Source: Cryobacterium glucosi (lineage in GTDB: Bacteria > Actinomycetota > Actinomycetes > Actinomycetales > Microbacteriaceae). Taken from it: a DNA stretch of 64,000 nt. The notes beneath the pieces were generated by a model. The model was not told the DNA's origin, ran no database searches, and saw only the letters and a list, made by a program, of their open reading frames with translations. Below, piece after piece: positions 17,926 through 29,473 of this stretch. Position 1 is the first letter of the stretch. Every line of letters starts with the position of its first letter. The position numbers and the translations under genes were made by a program. The stretch lies in the NCBI RefSeq assembly GCF_004402235.1, contig NZ_SOFS01000038.1:1-64000 (forward strand). Direction: 5' to 3'.

Positions 17926-18744
17926 TCAGTCCTTTACTGCGCCGGCGGTCACGCCGGCGGCGACGTAGCGCTGGGCGACGATGAGCAGGATGGCCGCCGG
18001 TATGGACGCGACGACTGCGGTAGCCATGATCGCGTTCCATTGCGAGGTGTTGTTGCCGATGTACTTGTAGATGCCCAGGGTGATCGGCAGGAATTGCCCG
18101 CTCCGGGAGAGGGTCGACGCGAAGATGAAGTCGGACCACGCCCACAGGAAGGCGAACAGGGAGACCGTGATCGCGGAGTTCCGGCTCACGGGCAGCACGA
18201 TCGACCGGAAGGTGCGCCACGGTCCTGCTCCATCGACCGTGGCCGCCTGGATGAGTTCGTTGGGGATACCGGACATGAAGGCAGTGAAGAGGAGGACACC
18301 GAACGGAACGGCGATCGTCGAATCAGCGAGGATCAGGCCACCGACGGTATTGAGGAGTCCGCTGTTCAGGTAGATGGCGTAGAACCCCATCGCCATCACG
18401 ACACCGGGGATCATCTGCGCGACCAGCAGGATGAACGTGAGCGGGGCAGCACCTCGCAAGCGCAATTTGGCGAGCGCGTAGCCGGCAGGCGCGGAGATGA
18501 CGAGCGTGACGACAACCGTGCCAAGGCCGATCAGGAGACTCGTGCCGAGGTATGGCAATTGCTGCGAAAGCACCGCGGTGTAGCCGTCGAGCGTCGGTGA
18601 GAATGGGAAGAGGTTGGGCGGTGAATCGCGCAGATCGCTTGTCTTCGTGAAGGAGACGTTGATCATCCAGTACACGGGAAAGAGCATGACAGCGGTGAGG
18701 AGGAGTCCGATCGCGGTCTTCCACCAGGAGCGTCGATGAGACAT
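17926..18744 (-). CDS. Carbohydrate ABC transporter permease (MalG-like)
   Basis: 272-residue inner-membrane permease with six helices. The EAA loop is at about residues 185-205 (ELIQAATVDGAGPWRTFRSI), the contact site for the ATPase. It is the partner of the permease immediately upstream, with which it overlaps by one base (TAATG). No ATPase gene is in this operon, so a shared MsiK-type ATPase encoded elsewhere is likely, as is usual in actinobacteria. Confidence 0.95.
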   Translation of the reverse strand: MSHRRSWWKTAIGLLLTAVMLFPVYWMINVSFTKTSDLRDSPPNLFPFSPTLDGYTAVLSQQLPYLGTSLLIGLGTVVVTLVISAPAGYALAKLRLRGAAPLTFILLVAQMIPGVVMAMGFYAIYLNSGLLNTVGGLILADSTIAVPFGVLLFTAFMSGIPNELIQAATVDGAGPWRTFRSIVLPVSRNSAITVSLFAFLWAWSDFIFASTLSRSGQFLPITLGIYKYIGNNTSQWNAIMATAVVASIPAAILLIVAQRYVAAGVTAGAVKD

Positions 18745-19727
18745 TATTTCTCCGTCCTGTTCTGAATGCGCAGATAGATGAACCCGAAGATCAGGGCGAT
18801 CAGGATCAGGACGTTGCCCACGGCTGCAGCCGGGCTGAAGTCGGGGTTGCCCGTTCCGAAGGCCTCCCGGTACGACCAGGTGGCGAAGGTGGTCGAGGAA
18901 TCCCCCGGGCCGCCGGCCGTCATGATCCAGATGATGTCGACGACTTTCAGCGTGTAGATCAGCCCGAGCAGGATCGTGATCAGCGAAACCGGACGCAGCA
19001 ACGGGAAGGTGATCCGCCAGAATTTCTGCCACGCGTTCGCACCATCGAGGGAGGCAGCCTCGTAGAGGTCTTCGGGAATGTTTTGCAGACCCGAGTAGAG
19101 GACGACGAGGTTGAACGGGATCCCCAGCCAGATATTCGCGATGATCACGGACGCAAGCACCAGATCGGGCGAGGTCAGCCAGTTCACGGGTGCGACCCCG
19201 ATCACGCTGAGGGCCGAGTTGATCACCCCGTTGTCCGAGTTCATCATGGACGACCAGGTCGACGCGGACACGATCAGCGGGAGCAGCCACGGGACCAGGA
19301 ACAACCCTCGCAAGACGCCGTTGAGTCGGAAGTTGTTCCGGAAGAAGACGGCGAGGATGAGGCCGATGCCGAACTGGAACGCGATTGAGACGACGGTGAA
19401 CAGCGCCGTGTTGGTCAGCGCCTTGGCGAACGTTTTCGATCCGAAGACGGCGACATAGTTTTCGATGCCGACGAACGCGGCATTGCCCTGCACGAAGGCG
19501 CGCGGGGTGTAGTCGTGGAGGCTCAGTTCGATGTTCCGATAGAGCGGGAACGCGTAGAAGATGATGAGGTAGGCGATGAGAGGGGCGACGAAGGCCAGGG
19601 CAACCCACTGGCTGGTGCCGAAAGAAGTTCGCCTCGATCTTTTTTTCGGGGGGAGTGGAGCGGATGTGCCGACCGCCCCACCCGCGTCGGGGCGTGCGGC
19701 CCCGACGCGGGCAGGAAGTGTGGTCAT
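18744..19727 (-). CDS. Sugar ABC transporter permease (MalF-like)
   Basis: 327-residue permease. A basic, Pro-rich cytoplasmic N-terminus of about 40 residues precedes six helices and the EAA loop (DLYEAASLDGANAWQKFWRI, near residue 230). It forms the heterodimeric channel with the downstream permease. A very stable hairpin (19681-19711) sits within codons 6-16. It lies 39 bp after the binding-protein gene, so the operon order is binding protein, MalF-like, MalG-like, two glycosidases. Confidence 0.95.
   Translation of the reverse strand: MTTLPARVGAARPDAGGAVGTSAPLPPKKRSRRTSFGTSQWVALAFVAPLIAYLIIFYAFPLYRNIELSLHDYTPRAFVQGNAAFVGIENYVAVFGSKTFAKALTNTALFTVVSIAFQFGIGLILAVFFRNNFRLNGVLRGLFLVPWLLPLIVSASTWSSMMNSDNGVINSALSVIGVAPVNWLTSPDLVLASVIIANIWLGIPFNLVVLYSGLQNIPEDLYEAASLDGANAWQKFWRITFPLLRPVSLITILLGLIYTLKVVDIIWIMTAGGPGDSSTTFATWSYREAFGTGNPDFSPAAAVGNVLILIALIFGFIYLRIQNRTEK
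19681..19711 (-). other. Perfect hairpin in first codons of malF-like gene
   Basis: 13-bp perfect GC-rich stem (CCCGCGTCGGGGC and its complement) with a 5-nt loop, starting 16 nt after the permease start codon and about 55 nt beyond the binding-protein stop. It could protect the 3' end of processed binding-protein mRNA or slow entry into the permease genes, and so raise the ratio of binding protein to permease. Confidence 0.6.
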
Positions 19728-19766
19728 GGTGGGATGCCCTTCGTGTTCTCGGTGGGAGGCTTCGGT

Positions 19767-21020
19767 CTACTTGGCGATAGCTGCTGCGGCAGCGGTCTGG
19801 GCTTCCTTCAGCGCTTCCGTGGGCGTCATCGCACCGCTCAGTGCGTTCTGGATGGCGGTATAGACCTGCTCTGAGATCTTCGGGTAGTTCGCACCGAGGT
19901 TGTCGCTGGTGCGCCCCTTGGCTGCCTTCACGGCGTCGACCCACACCGAGAGTTCCGGGTGTTCGACAAGCAGGGCGGCCTGGCCTGCCGTGGTCGCGGG
20001 GATGTAGTACGCGAACGTGTCGGCGGTCTTGACCTGGCCTGCGGTGGTGCTCATGCATTCGACGATCTTCTTGGACACGTCGTAGCGCGCCGTGTCCTTC
20101 TGGGTCGGGATGACCATGAATTCGCCGCCGGTCGGTGCGGGAGCCGCTCCCCCGGCCTCGGCCGGGATGGTGATGTAGCCGGTCTTGAAGCTGGCCTTCG
20201 CTGCGCTGTTGACCTGCCACGTGCCGTTCACCGCGAAGCCGAAGTCACCGGTGAGGAATTCCTCCCAGTTGGTGTTCTGCGAATTCGTGATGACTGAGTT
20301 CGGCGCGAGGCCCTGGCTGACCCAGTCGGTCCACAGTGTCAACGCAGAAATCGCCTGGGTCGAGTCGAGCTTGTTGAGGTTGGCTCCGGCTCCCCAGAAG
20401 AACGGCAGGAACTGGAAGGTTCCTTCTTCGCTCGCGAAGCCGGCGAAGGTGATGCCCTTGTGACCGGCGGTCTTGACCTGCTGCAGGGCTGCGGTGAGGC
20501 TGGCCCAGTCCGTGACCGTCGCAGGATTGACGCCCGCCGCGTCAAGGACGTCCTTGTTGTAATAGAGCGCGAGGGTGTTGGCGCCGACGGGAATGCCGTA
20601 CGTCTTGCCGTCGAGGACACCGGCCCCGAGGAGATTGGGGTCGATCGCGGATGTGTCGAGCCCGATGGACTCCATGTCGTTCAGGGCGCCAGTGTCTGCC
20701 AGGGTCGTCACGGCCGGGTTGTCGAGGAGGATGACGTCGGCTGCGGTGCCCTCCTGGGCGGCAAGAAGGGACTGGTTGGTCAGCGACTGGGAGTCGTACG
20801 CCGTACGTTTGATGGTCACGCCGGCGTCGACACCGCAGGCATCGATGCGCTTGGCCCAGTCGGAGCTGGCGTCGTGCTGGGGATACGGATCCCACACTGT
20901 GTACTCGGTGCTGCCGGCACTGCTGGAGCTGCCACCGGCAGCCGAGCATCCGGCCATGGCCAGTGCGAGGGTCGCGACCCCGGCGACGGCCATCGTGCTA
21001 CGTACGAACTTCATTGTCAT
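19767..21020 (-). CDS. Extracellular sugar-binding lipoprotein of ABC transporter
   Basis: 417-residue family 1 extracellular solute-binding protein. The signal peptide ends with a lipobox (LAMAGCS; Cys about residue 24), so it is a membrane-anchored lipoprotein that presents sugar to the two downstream permeases. A Gly/Ser linker follows. The motif NGTWQVNSAA is typical of family members. ATG at 21020 was chosen, with AAGGA eight bases upstream; GTG at 21023 is possible. Given GH127 in the same operon, arabinofuranosyl oligosaccharides are the likely ligand (inference). Confidence 0.94.
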   Translation of the reverse strand: MTMKFVRSTMAVAGVATLALAMAGCSAAGGSSSSAGSTEYTVWDPYPQHDASSDWAKRIDACGVDAGVTIKRTAYDSQSLTNQSLLAAQEGTAADVILLDNPAVTTLADTGALNDMESIGLDTSAIDPNLLGAGVLDGKTYGIPVGANTLALYYNKDVLDAAGVNPATVTDWASLTAALQQVKTAGHKGITFAGFASEEGTFQFLPFFWGAGANLNKLDSTQAISALTLWTDWVSQGLAPNSVITNSQNTNWEEFLTGDFGFAVNGTWQVNSAAKASFKTGYITIPAEAGGAAPAPTGGEFMVIPTQKDTARYDVSKKIVECMSTTAGQVKTADTFAYYIPATTAGQAALLVEHPELSVWVDAVKAAKGRTSDNLGANYPKISEQVYTAIQNALSGAMTPTEALKEAQTAAAAAIAK

Positions 21021-21068
21021 CACGTTTTTCCTTCATTGGAATAGGGCAGGAATATCAGAGCAGAATTG

Positions 21069-21091
21069 TGAAACAAATAAAACTAGTTTCA
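21069..21091. promoter_or_regulatory. Candidate LacI-family operator
   Basis: TGAAAC-N11-GTTTCA inverted repeat (21069-21091), enclosing the exact palindrome AAACTAGTTT (21080-21089). It lies immediately downstream of the predicted transcription start of the binding-protein operon and 165 bp before the divergent LacI-family gene, the standard position for a repressor site. Confidence 0.65.
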
Positions 21092-21099
21092 ATAGGGCG

Positions 21100-21129
21100 A
21101 GGCTAGCACTGAGTTTCCCGGTACGTCAA
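21100..21129 (-). promoter_or_regulatory. Promoter of the sugar ABC/glycosidase operon
   Basis: On the minus strand TTGACG (21129-21124), 18-bp spacer, TAGCCT (21105-21100). Transcription would start near 21093, at the edge of the candidate operator. Confidence 0.6.
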
Positions 21130-21256
21130 TCGGAATTTGTCTCTTTTGTCAGTGAATTGCGGGGCACGCGGGGTACAGTCTTTTCTCGTAGGGTTTCACG
21201 CGACTCGGCCGAACAATGATCGGCCTCGACATCGGTTTCAGAGGCGAAAGGACACC

Positions 21257-22270
21257 ATGGGCAAGACGAATGACGCAGTCACCCTCGCCGACGTGGCGCG
21301 TGCCGCCGGCGTGTCCATTGCGACGGCGTCCAAGGCTCTCAACGGCAAGACCGTCGTGCGCGAGGCAACCCGGCAGCACGTCGAGGAGGTGGCCCGGAGC
21401 CTCGCCTTCACGCCCAACCCGTTCGCCCGCGCACTCAATTCGTCGATCACGGGCACCATCGGCGTCCTGACCGCAGACCTCGCCAACCGGTTCGTCGTTC
21501 CGATTCTTCTCGGCGTCGAGGACGCCTTCGGTGCGGACTCCACGTCGGTCATCCTCACGGATGCCCGGAACGACTCCATCCGGGAGTCGCACCAGTTGCG
21601 CACCCTCATGGCGAAACGCGTCGACGGCATCATCGTCCTGGGCGACAGTGACACGTCCCGCCCTTCGATCACGGAACAGGTGACGGTACCGGTCGCCTAT
21701 GCGTTCGCCGCCAGCCAGGACCCGAAGGACTCCTCATTCACGACGGACAATTCCCAGGGCACCGACCTCGCCATCGACCACCTCGTCTCCCGGGGCCGAC
21801 GCGGTATCGTCGCGATCAGCGGCGATCCCACCTTCTCGGCGGCCGTCGAACGGCTCACCGGCGCCACCCAGGCGATGAAGCGGCATGGCCTGCAGCTCGT
21901 CGGCGGTGAGAACCTGTACGGCGACTGGAGCGAGGACTGGGGCCGTCAGTGCGTGCATGCCCTCATCGAGGCCGGGCACCACTTCGACGCGATCTTCTGC
22001 GCCAGCGACCAGATCGCCCGGGGCGCCATCGAGCAATTGCGCGATGAGAACCTCCGCGTGCCCGAGGACGTCGCCGTCGTCGGCTACGACAACTGGGAAC
22101 TGTTCAGCGTGCATTCACGCCCGCCGATCACCACGATCGACATGAATCTCCAGGAGCTGGGCCGGGCGGTGGCACGCGAACTCATCGACGCCATCAAGGG
22201 ACAGCCGCATCCGGGAGTGCACCGTGTCCCGGTGCGCCTCATCCCGCGCGCATCCACGACGCGGCTCTGA
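21257..22270 (+). CDS. LacI family transcriptional regulator
   Basis: 337 residues. The N-terminal HTH and hinge (VTLADVARAAGVSIATASKAL, residues 8-28, with the hinge ending near 60) is followed by a periplasmic-binding-protein-type effector domain. The ATG at 21257 has GAAAGGA six bases upstream; a longer in-frame extension lacks homology. It is divergent from the binding-protein operon and very likely represses it in the absence of a sugar inducer, probably at 21069-21091. Confidence 0.95.
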   Translation: MGKTNDAVTLADVARAAGVSIATASKALNGKTVVREATRQHVEEVARSLAFTPNPFARALNSSITGTIGVLTADLANRFVVPILLGVEDAFGADSTSVILTDARNDSIRESHQLRTLMAKRVDGIIVLGDSDTSRPSITEQVTVPVAYAFAASQDPKDSSFTTDNSQGTDLAIDHLVSRGRRGIVAISGDPTFSAAVERLTGATQAMKRHGLQLVGGENLYGDWSEDWGRQCVHALIEAGHHFDAIFCASDQIARGAIEQLRDENLRVPEDVAVVGYDNWELFSVHSRPPITTIDMNLQELGRAVARELIDAIKGQPHPGVHRVPVRLIPRASTTRL

Positions 22271-22323
22271 CCCCGTCGTTTCGCACACCGGCGACGCCGC
22301 GCCCTGTCGGTACCGGCATCCGC

Positions 22324-23181
22324 TCAGATCAGGCCATGGCGGCGGAAGGCGTTCCAGACCCCGTCGTCGAGCACGGCGGTGGTGACCTCGTCGGCGTGGG
22401 ACTTGACCTCGTCGGTGGCATTGCCCATCGCGATGCCGACACCGCACACCTGGAGCATTTCGATGTCGTTGCTGCTGTCGCCGATGCCGATGGCGGATGC
22501 CGCGTCGAGGCCGAGCAGGTCGAGCAACTTCAGGATCGTGCTGCCCTTGTTCACCCCGCCCAGGGTCACCTCGCCGCTGCCGCGACCCATGTGGGGAATG
22601 GTGCCGGTGATGACGTGGAAATCGTCGCCGAGCGCGTTCGAGACTCGATCGAAGGCCCGAAGGTCACCGGCCAGGAAGACCGACTTGGCGATGCCCGTGA
22701 ATGACAGCGGCCGCACGTCTCCGAAAGCCTTCAGGACCGGGTGTTCCTCGGCCCCGGTGACGGAGGCGAGGTCGGGCCGGGGATCACCCTTTCGTTCCCT
22801 GTCGTCCTCGAGGTAGGTCGCGAAGCGCGAGCGCACCCCGGGGCTCGGGTAGAGCGTGTCGTAGGACTGGAGGTAGAAGTCGTAGCCCGCGGCCTCGTAG
22901 AACCCGACCATTCGCGCCACCGCCGGTTCGGGCATCGTGCGGGAGATCACGACGTCGCCGCCGACTTCGGCGAACCCGCCGCCGGCGCTGATCGCCCCGT
23001 CGAAGCCGATGTCCCGGATCGCCGGGTAGATCTCCACCGACGCCCGCCCCGTGCTGAGGTACACGAGGTGACCGTTCTTCCGGGCGCTGCGCACCGCCTC
23101 GATCGACGATGGTGCGATCGCCTCGCCGGAGTCGATGAGGGTGCCGTCGACGTCGAGGAAGGCAATGCGGGGGGAAATCAT
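22324..23181 (-). CDS. HAD-superfamily (Cof-type) phosphatase
   Basis: 285-residue HAD hydrolase of the Cof/class IIB type. Motif I D10-V-D12-G-T is at the N-terminus; a cap domain is in the middle (about 85-195); motif IV GIGDSSND lies near residue 235. It dephosphorylates small phosphorylated compounds, probably a sugar phosphate given that it lies 78 bp downstream of a 6-phospho-beta-glucosidase in the beta-glucoside operon. Confidence 0.92.
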   Translation of the reverse strand: MISPRIAFLDVDGTLIDSGEAIAPSSIEAVRSARKNGHLVYLSTGRASVEIYPAIRDIGFDGAISAGGGFAEVGGDVVISRTMPEPAVARMVGFYEAAGYDFYLQSYDTLYPSPGVRSRFATYLEDDRERKGDPRPDLASVTGAEEHPVLKAFGDVRPLSFTGIAKSVFLAGDLRAFDRVSNALGDDFHVITGTIPHMGRGSGEVTLGGVNKGSTILKLLDLLGLDAASAIGIGDSSNDIEMLQVCGVGIAMGNATDEVKSHADEVTTAVLDDGVWNAFRRHGLI

Positions 23182-23259
23182 GATCTGCTCCAGACGAGGC
23201 CGCCTCCGGGACAGTGCATCCAGGAGGCAGCCGACGGGACGAACCCGTTTGGTTCTACG

Positions 23260-24717
<1,458 letters not shown>

Positions 24718-24784
24718 TTACGCAGATGGCCGGTGGAGGAGCAGCCGAGCCGCTCCTCCACCGGGACGTACAAACCGCCCTCGC

Positions 24785-26653
<1,869 letters not shown>

Positions 26654-26715
26654 TCACCTTCCGCCGCGACATCGCGACTTCCATGCTCAGGAAGCGATCA
26701 ATCGGTGTTTTGGGC

Positions 26716-26767
26716 AAAAAAAAGACCTGAACTCATTCATCGCCGTACTGGCGATGCGAGTTCAGGT
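26716..26767 (-). terminator. Intrinsic terminator controlled by BglG
   Basis: On the minus strand a long hairpin: ACCTGAACTC (26767-26758) pairs with GAGTTCAGGT (26734-26725), an inner 7-bp stem (CATCGCC/GGCGATG) closes on a 5-nt loop, and eight U follow (26723-26716). Its first three bases overlap the end of the RAT element, so the two structures exclude each other. Confidence 0.93.
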
Positions 26768-26793
26768 TTTGCCCGCTGATGCGGTAACAATCC
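26765..26793 (-). promoter_or_regulatory. Ribonucleic antiterminator (RAT) for BglG/LicT family
   Basis: A 29-nt element matching the BglG-type RAT pattern: it opens with GGATTGTTACCGC (26793-26781) and closes with GCGGGCAAAACC (26776-26765), with the two sides forming the bulged stem-loop recognised by the CAT domain. Binding of active BglG would stabilise it and prevent formation of the overlapping terminator, letting transcription enter bglP. Confidence 0.92.
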
Positions 26794-26845
26794 GAAAATG
26801 CTTCCACAGAGCGTCGTCGCCCTGCGGTCTCAACGTAGCACACGA

Positions 26846-27733
26846 TCAGGTGGCGGCGCCATCCACCATCTGGTTCGCCAGTCGCTCGACGTGCACGATC
26901 ACGTACAGGAGCTCTTCGTCGGTGAGGTCGGAGCCGGTGGCGGCACTGACGTACGACTTGACGTCGGCGGCGATGGCGTAGGAGCGGGGGTAGCTGTGTT
27001 TGGCGAATTCGAAGAAGGACGTGTCCGAGCCGCGCAACATCGACTTCGCCACCAGCCGCTGCAGGAGGAATTGGATGTGCAGGATGAACCGCGCGTAGTC
27101 CGGGCTCGCCGTGTCCAGGTGCACGCCGAGGCCGCCCTCGACCGTCGTCACCACGTGCTGCACCCGACGGAAGAGCAGTGCCGCGGTTCCATTGGGCTCG
27201 TCCCTGGTCGCGTTGAGGAGATGCATGGTGAGGAACACCGCTTCCTCGTCCGGGAGGGCGGTGTCCAGGCTGGCGCTGACCGATCGGGCCATTGCCGTCG
27301 CGGCGTCGAACTCCTGCGGATGCAGGACGCGTAATTCGGGCATCGACGTCGTCGGGATGCGGATGCCTTTCTGCATCCGTTCGAGCACGAATTGGATGTG
27401 GTCGATGATGGCGAGCGGCAATCGGCGACCGAGGCTTCGGCCCAGGGTCCGTTCCGCCTCGTCGACCGCCCGCGTGACCGCTTCGATGACCGGGTACGGC
27501 ACGGACGCGAGGAGTTGGCGGGCATGGTCGGCTTCACTGCCCTGATCGAGGACGAAGGTCTTCTCGACCTTGGCGGGATCGATCGTGTCGCTGGGAAGCA
27601 GTTGGAATCCCAGCCCGCGTCCCATCAGCACGCGTTCCTGACCGGACTCGTCGATCGAGATGACGACGTTGTTGTTGAGCACCTTGTGCACCACCTTGTC
27701 CGGTGTGCGTGCTGCCCCGTCTTGCCTCGCCAT
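26846..27733 (-). CDS. bglG: BglG/LicT family transcription antiterminator
   Basis: 295 residues: N-terminal CAT RNA-binding domain (about 14-68; VLNNNVVIS), then two PRD domains (about 80-180 and 190-290) with histidines in IDHIQF, LTMHLLN, ILHIQF and VIVHVERL for PTS-dependent phosphorylation. It binds the RAT 50 bp downstream of its own stop codon and allows read-through into bglP. A TAAACT six bases before the ATG suggests a leaderless transcript. Confidence 0.96.
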   Translation of the reverse strand: MARQDGAARTPDKVVHKVLNNNVVISIDESGQERVLMGRGLGFQLLPSDTIDPAKVEKTFVLDQGSEADHARQLLASVPYPVIEAVTRAVDEAERTLGRSLGRRLPLAIIDHIQFVLERMQKGIRIPTTSMPELRVLHPQEFDAATAMARSVSASLDTALPDEEAVFLTMHLLNATRDEPNGTAALLFRRVQHVVTTVEGGLGVHLDTASPDYARFILHIQFLLQRLVAKSMLRGSDTSFFEFAKHSYPRSYAIAADVKSYVSAATGSDLTDEELLYVIVHVERLANQMVDGAAT

Positions 27734-27790
27734 AACGCTAGTTTAGGGCGCTCGCCTTTTCGCGGCCGCCGTGCTCGACGGACACGGGCG

Positions 27791-28147
27791 CTAACCAACC
27801 GTGCGGGCCGAGAGCACGCAGAATTCATTGCCCTCCGGGTCCGCCAGGACTACCCAGGGGACGTCTCGCTGGCCCACATCGGCACGGGTCGCCCCGAGGC
27901 CGAGCAGGCGCCCGACCTCGGCGGCCTGGTCGTCGGGGACGAAGTCGAGGTGGAGCCGGTTCTTCACGGTCTTTCCCTCGGGGACAGCGCCGAACAGCAG
28001 GGTCGGGTGCGCACCCTCGGCCGCGGCGAGTTCGAGCTCGTCGTCGCTCTCGCCGACCACGATCCAGCCGAGAGCCTCCTGCCACCATCGCCCGAGCCCC
28101 TTCGGGTCGCGACAATCGACGACGACTTCTTCCCAGAACAGCGACAT
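27791..28147 (-). CDS. VOC (glyoxalase-fold) family protein
   Basis: 118-residue single VOC-fold protein of the glyoxalase-like group found in many actinobacteria; the function is usually unknown (small-molecule binding or resistance). It shows the N-terminal DCRDPKGLGRWWQEALG helix and the C-terminal VLADPEGNEFCVL strand with the metal-site Glu. ATG at 28147 was chosen; the sequence upstream is not protein-like. It lies 57 bp before bglG on the same strand but is probably a separate unit. Confidence 0.88.
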   Translation of the reverse strand: MSLFWEEVVVDCRDPKGLGRWWQEALGWIVVGESDDELELAAAEGAHPTLLFGAVPEGKTVKNRLHLDFVPDDQAAEVGRLLGLGATRADVGQRDVPWVVLADPEGNEFCVLSARTVG

Positions 28148-28229
28148 GCCGGACACACTACGCCGGGCCGCGACCCCAGGTCCAGACGCAGGGCATTCCG
28201 GGTGCAGCCGTAGCGGTACCGCGCTCGGC

Positions 28230-28871
28230 TCAGGCGGCCAGGTGAAACGTGCTCGCGAAGCGACCGAGGAGGGCACGGCGACCACGCAGCACCTCGACGA
28301 CCCCGGTCTCGATCGCGCGCTCCGGGCCGAGCTCACCGGAAATGAGCCGGCGGATGCCCGGACCAGCGGCGAAGGCGAGGTCGACGGGCCCATCACCGCG
28401 CGTCACATCGAGGGTGGAGCCGTCAACCCGGATCAGAAGCTCGGCATGACCGAACCGCGCTGCGTACGCGGTCGCCGGGAGCTGCTCCGCGACCTGCGGA
28501 CGAAACGCGGTCCGGAGGTCCATCGTCATGGCGTCAGGGGTGATGACCTGCTCCTCCCGCGGATCGCCCAGGGATTTGAATCCCCACGCCCCGAGTGCGA
28601 GCACCACGGGCTCGAGCTCGCGGCCGTACGGCGTCAGCTCGTAGACGATGACGCGCGAATGAGGCACCCGTCGGATGATGCCCGCCGCCTGCAGCTCCTT
28701 CAGCCGTGCGGCCAGGATGTTGCTCGGGATCCGAGCGAGTCCCCCGGCGAGTTCGCCGTAGCGCCGCGGCCCGACGAGCAGGTCGCGGACGATGAGCAGG
28801 GCCCAGCGCTCTCCCACAAGCTCCAGGCCTCGCGTGACGCCACCGTATTGACCATAGTCGCGTGCGGCCAT
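28230..28871 (-). CDS. HxlR family winged-helix regulator with SCP2-like C-terminal domain
   Basis: 213 residues. The N-terminal winged helix is HxlR-like (residues about 5-95; GERWALLIVRDLLVGPRRYGEL), and residues about 110-213 form an added alpha/beta domain resembling SCP2 sterol carriers, possibly a ligand sensor. It is cotranscribed with the VOC gene upstream (5-bp gap). The promoter of that pair has a perfect ACTTG/CAAGT dyad, so autoregulation is likely. Confidence 0.9.
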   Translation of the reverse strand: MAARDYGQYGGVTRGLELVGERWALLIVRDLLVGPRRYGELAGGLARIPSNILAARLKELQAAGIIRRVPHSRVIVYELTPYGRELEPVVLALGAWGFKSLGDPREEQVITPDAMTMDLRTAFRPQVAEQLPATAYAARFGHAELLIRVDGSTLDVTRGDGPVDLAFAAGPGIRRLISGELGPERAIETGVVEVLRGRRALLGRFASTFHLAA

Positions 28872-28876
28872 CGACC

Positions 28877-29311
28877 TCAGTCCTGCTGATTCGCGAAGGC
28901 TTCGGGGCCCTGAGCGGCTGCTACCGGGTCCATCCAGCCGAACTCGAGGAAGTTGCCGTCGGGGTCGTTCAGCTGGCGCTGGTACATGAAGCCGTAGTCC
29001 GAGGCCGGTTTGGGCTCAGAGCCTCCAGCGGCGACGCCGTCGGTGACGGCCTTGTCGACCGCCTCGCGACTGTCCAGGAAGATCGCGGTCGACACGGAGG
29101 GGTTCACGGCCGGATCTCCGATCGGAAGGTCGGTGAAGGTCTGAAAGTACTCGCGGACAAGGATCATAAAGTAGCTGTGGTCTTCTTCGACGACGACGCA
29201 GGCCGCGTTGTGGTCCGAGAAGGCCGGGTTGATGGTGAATCCGAGCGCCGTGTAGAACGCCTTTGCGCGCTCCAGGTCGGTCACCGGCAGGTTGACGAAC
29301 ATCGCGGTCAT
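28877..29311 (-). CDS. VOC family protein (glyoxalase/bleomycin-resistance type)
   Basis: 144-residue single VOC domain: VNLPVTDLERAKAFYTALGF at the start, HSYFMILVREYF in the middle and NDPDGNFLEFGWMD at the end, including the conserved metal-site Glu. It is the first gene of a two-gene operon with an HxlR regulator, behind a strong promoter. The role is unknown; VOC-HxlR pairs often respond to electrophiles or antibiotics (inference). Confidence 0.92.
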   Translation of the reverse strand: MTAMFVNLPVTDLERAKAFYTALGFTINPAFSDHNAACVVVEEDHSYFMILVREYFQTFTDLPIGDPAVNPSVSTAIFLDSREAVDKAVTDGVAAGGSEPKPASDYGFMYQRQLNDPDGNFLEFGWMDPVAAAQGPEAFANQQD

Positions 29312-29349
29312 CGTGTCTCCTTGTAGAGGTTCCCATGTGGACTGACGTC

Positions 29350-29378
29350 ATACTTGCAAAAAACAAGTGTGCTGTCAA
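29350..29378 (-). promoter_or_regulatory. Promoter and HxlR-type operator of the VOC-hxlR operon
   Basis: On the minus strand TTGACA (29378-29373), 17-bp spacer, AAGTAT (29355-29350). The spacer carries a dyad, ACTTG-N7-CAAGT (29352-29368), placed so that a bound dimer would block RNA polymerase. Confidence 0.8.
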
Positions 29379-29473
29379 GGCCTCTGTCGTGCCCTTCCGG
29401 ACGCGAGCGCTCAGCCCGCCCCAGCGCACCCCGGTCTACCGGGGTGGCGGCGTCGTGTCGTAACGTAGGCGAT

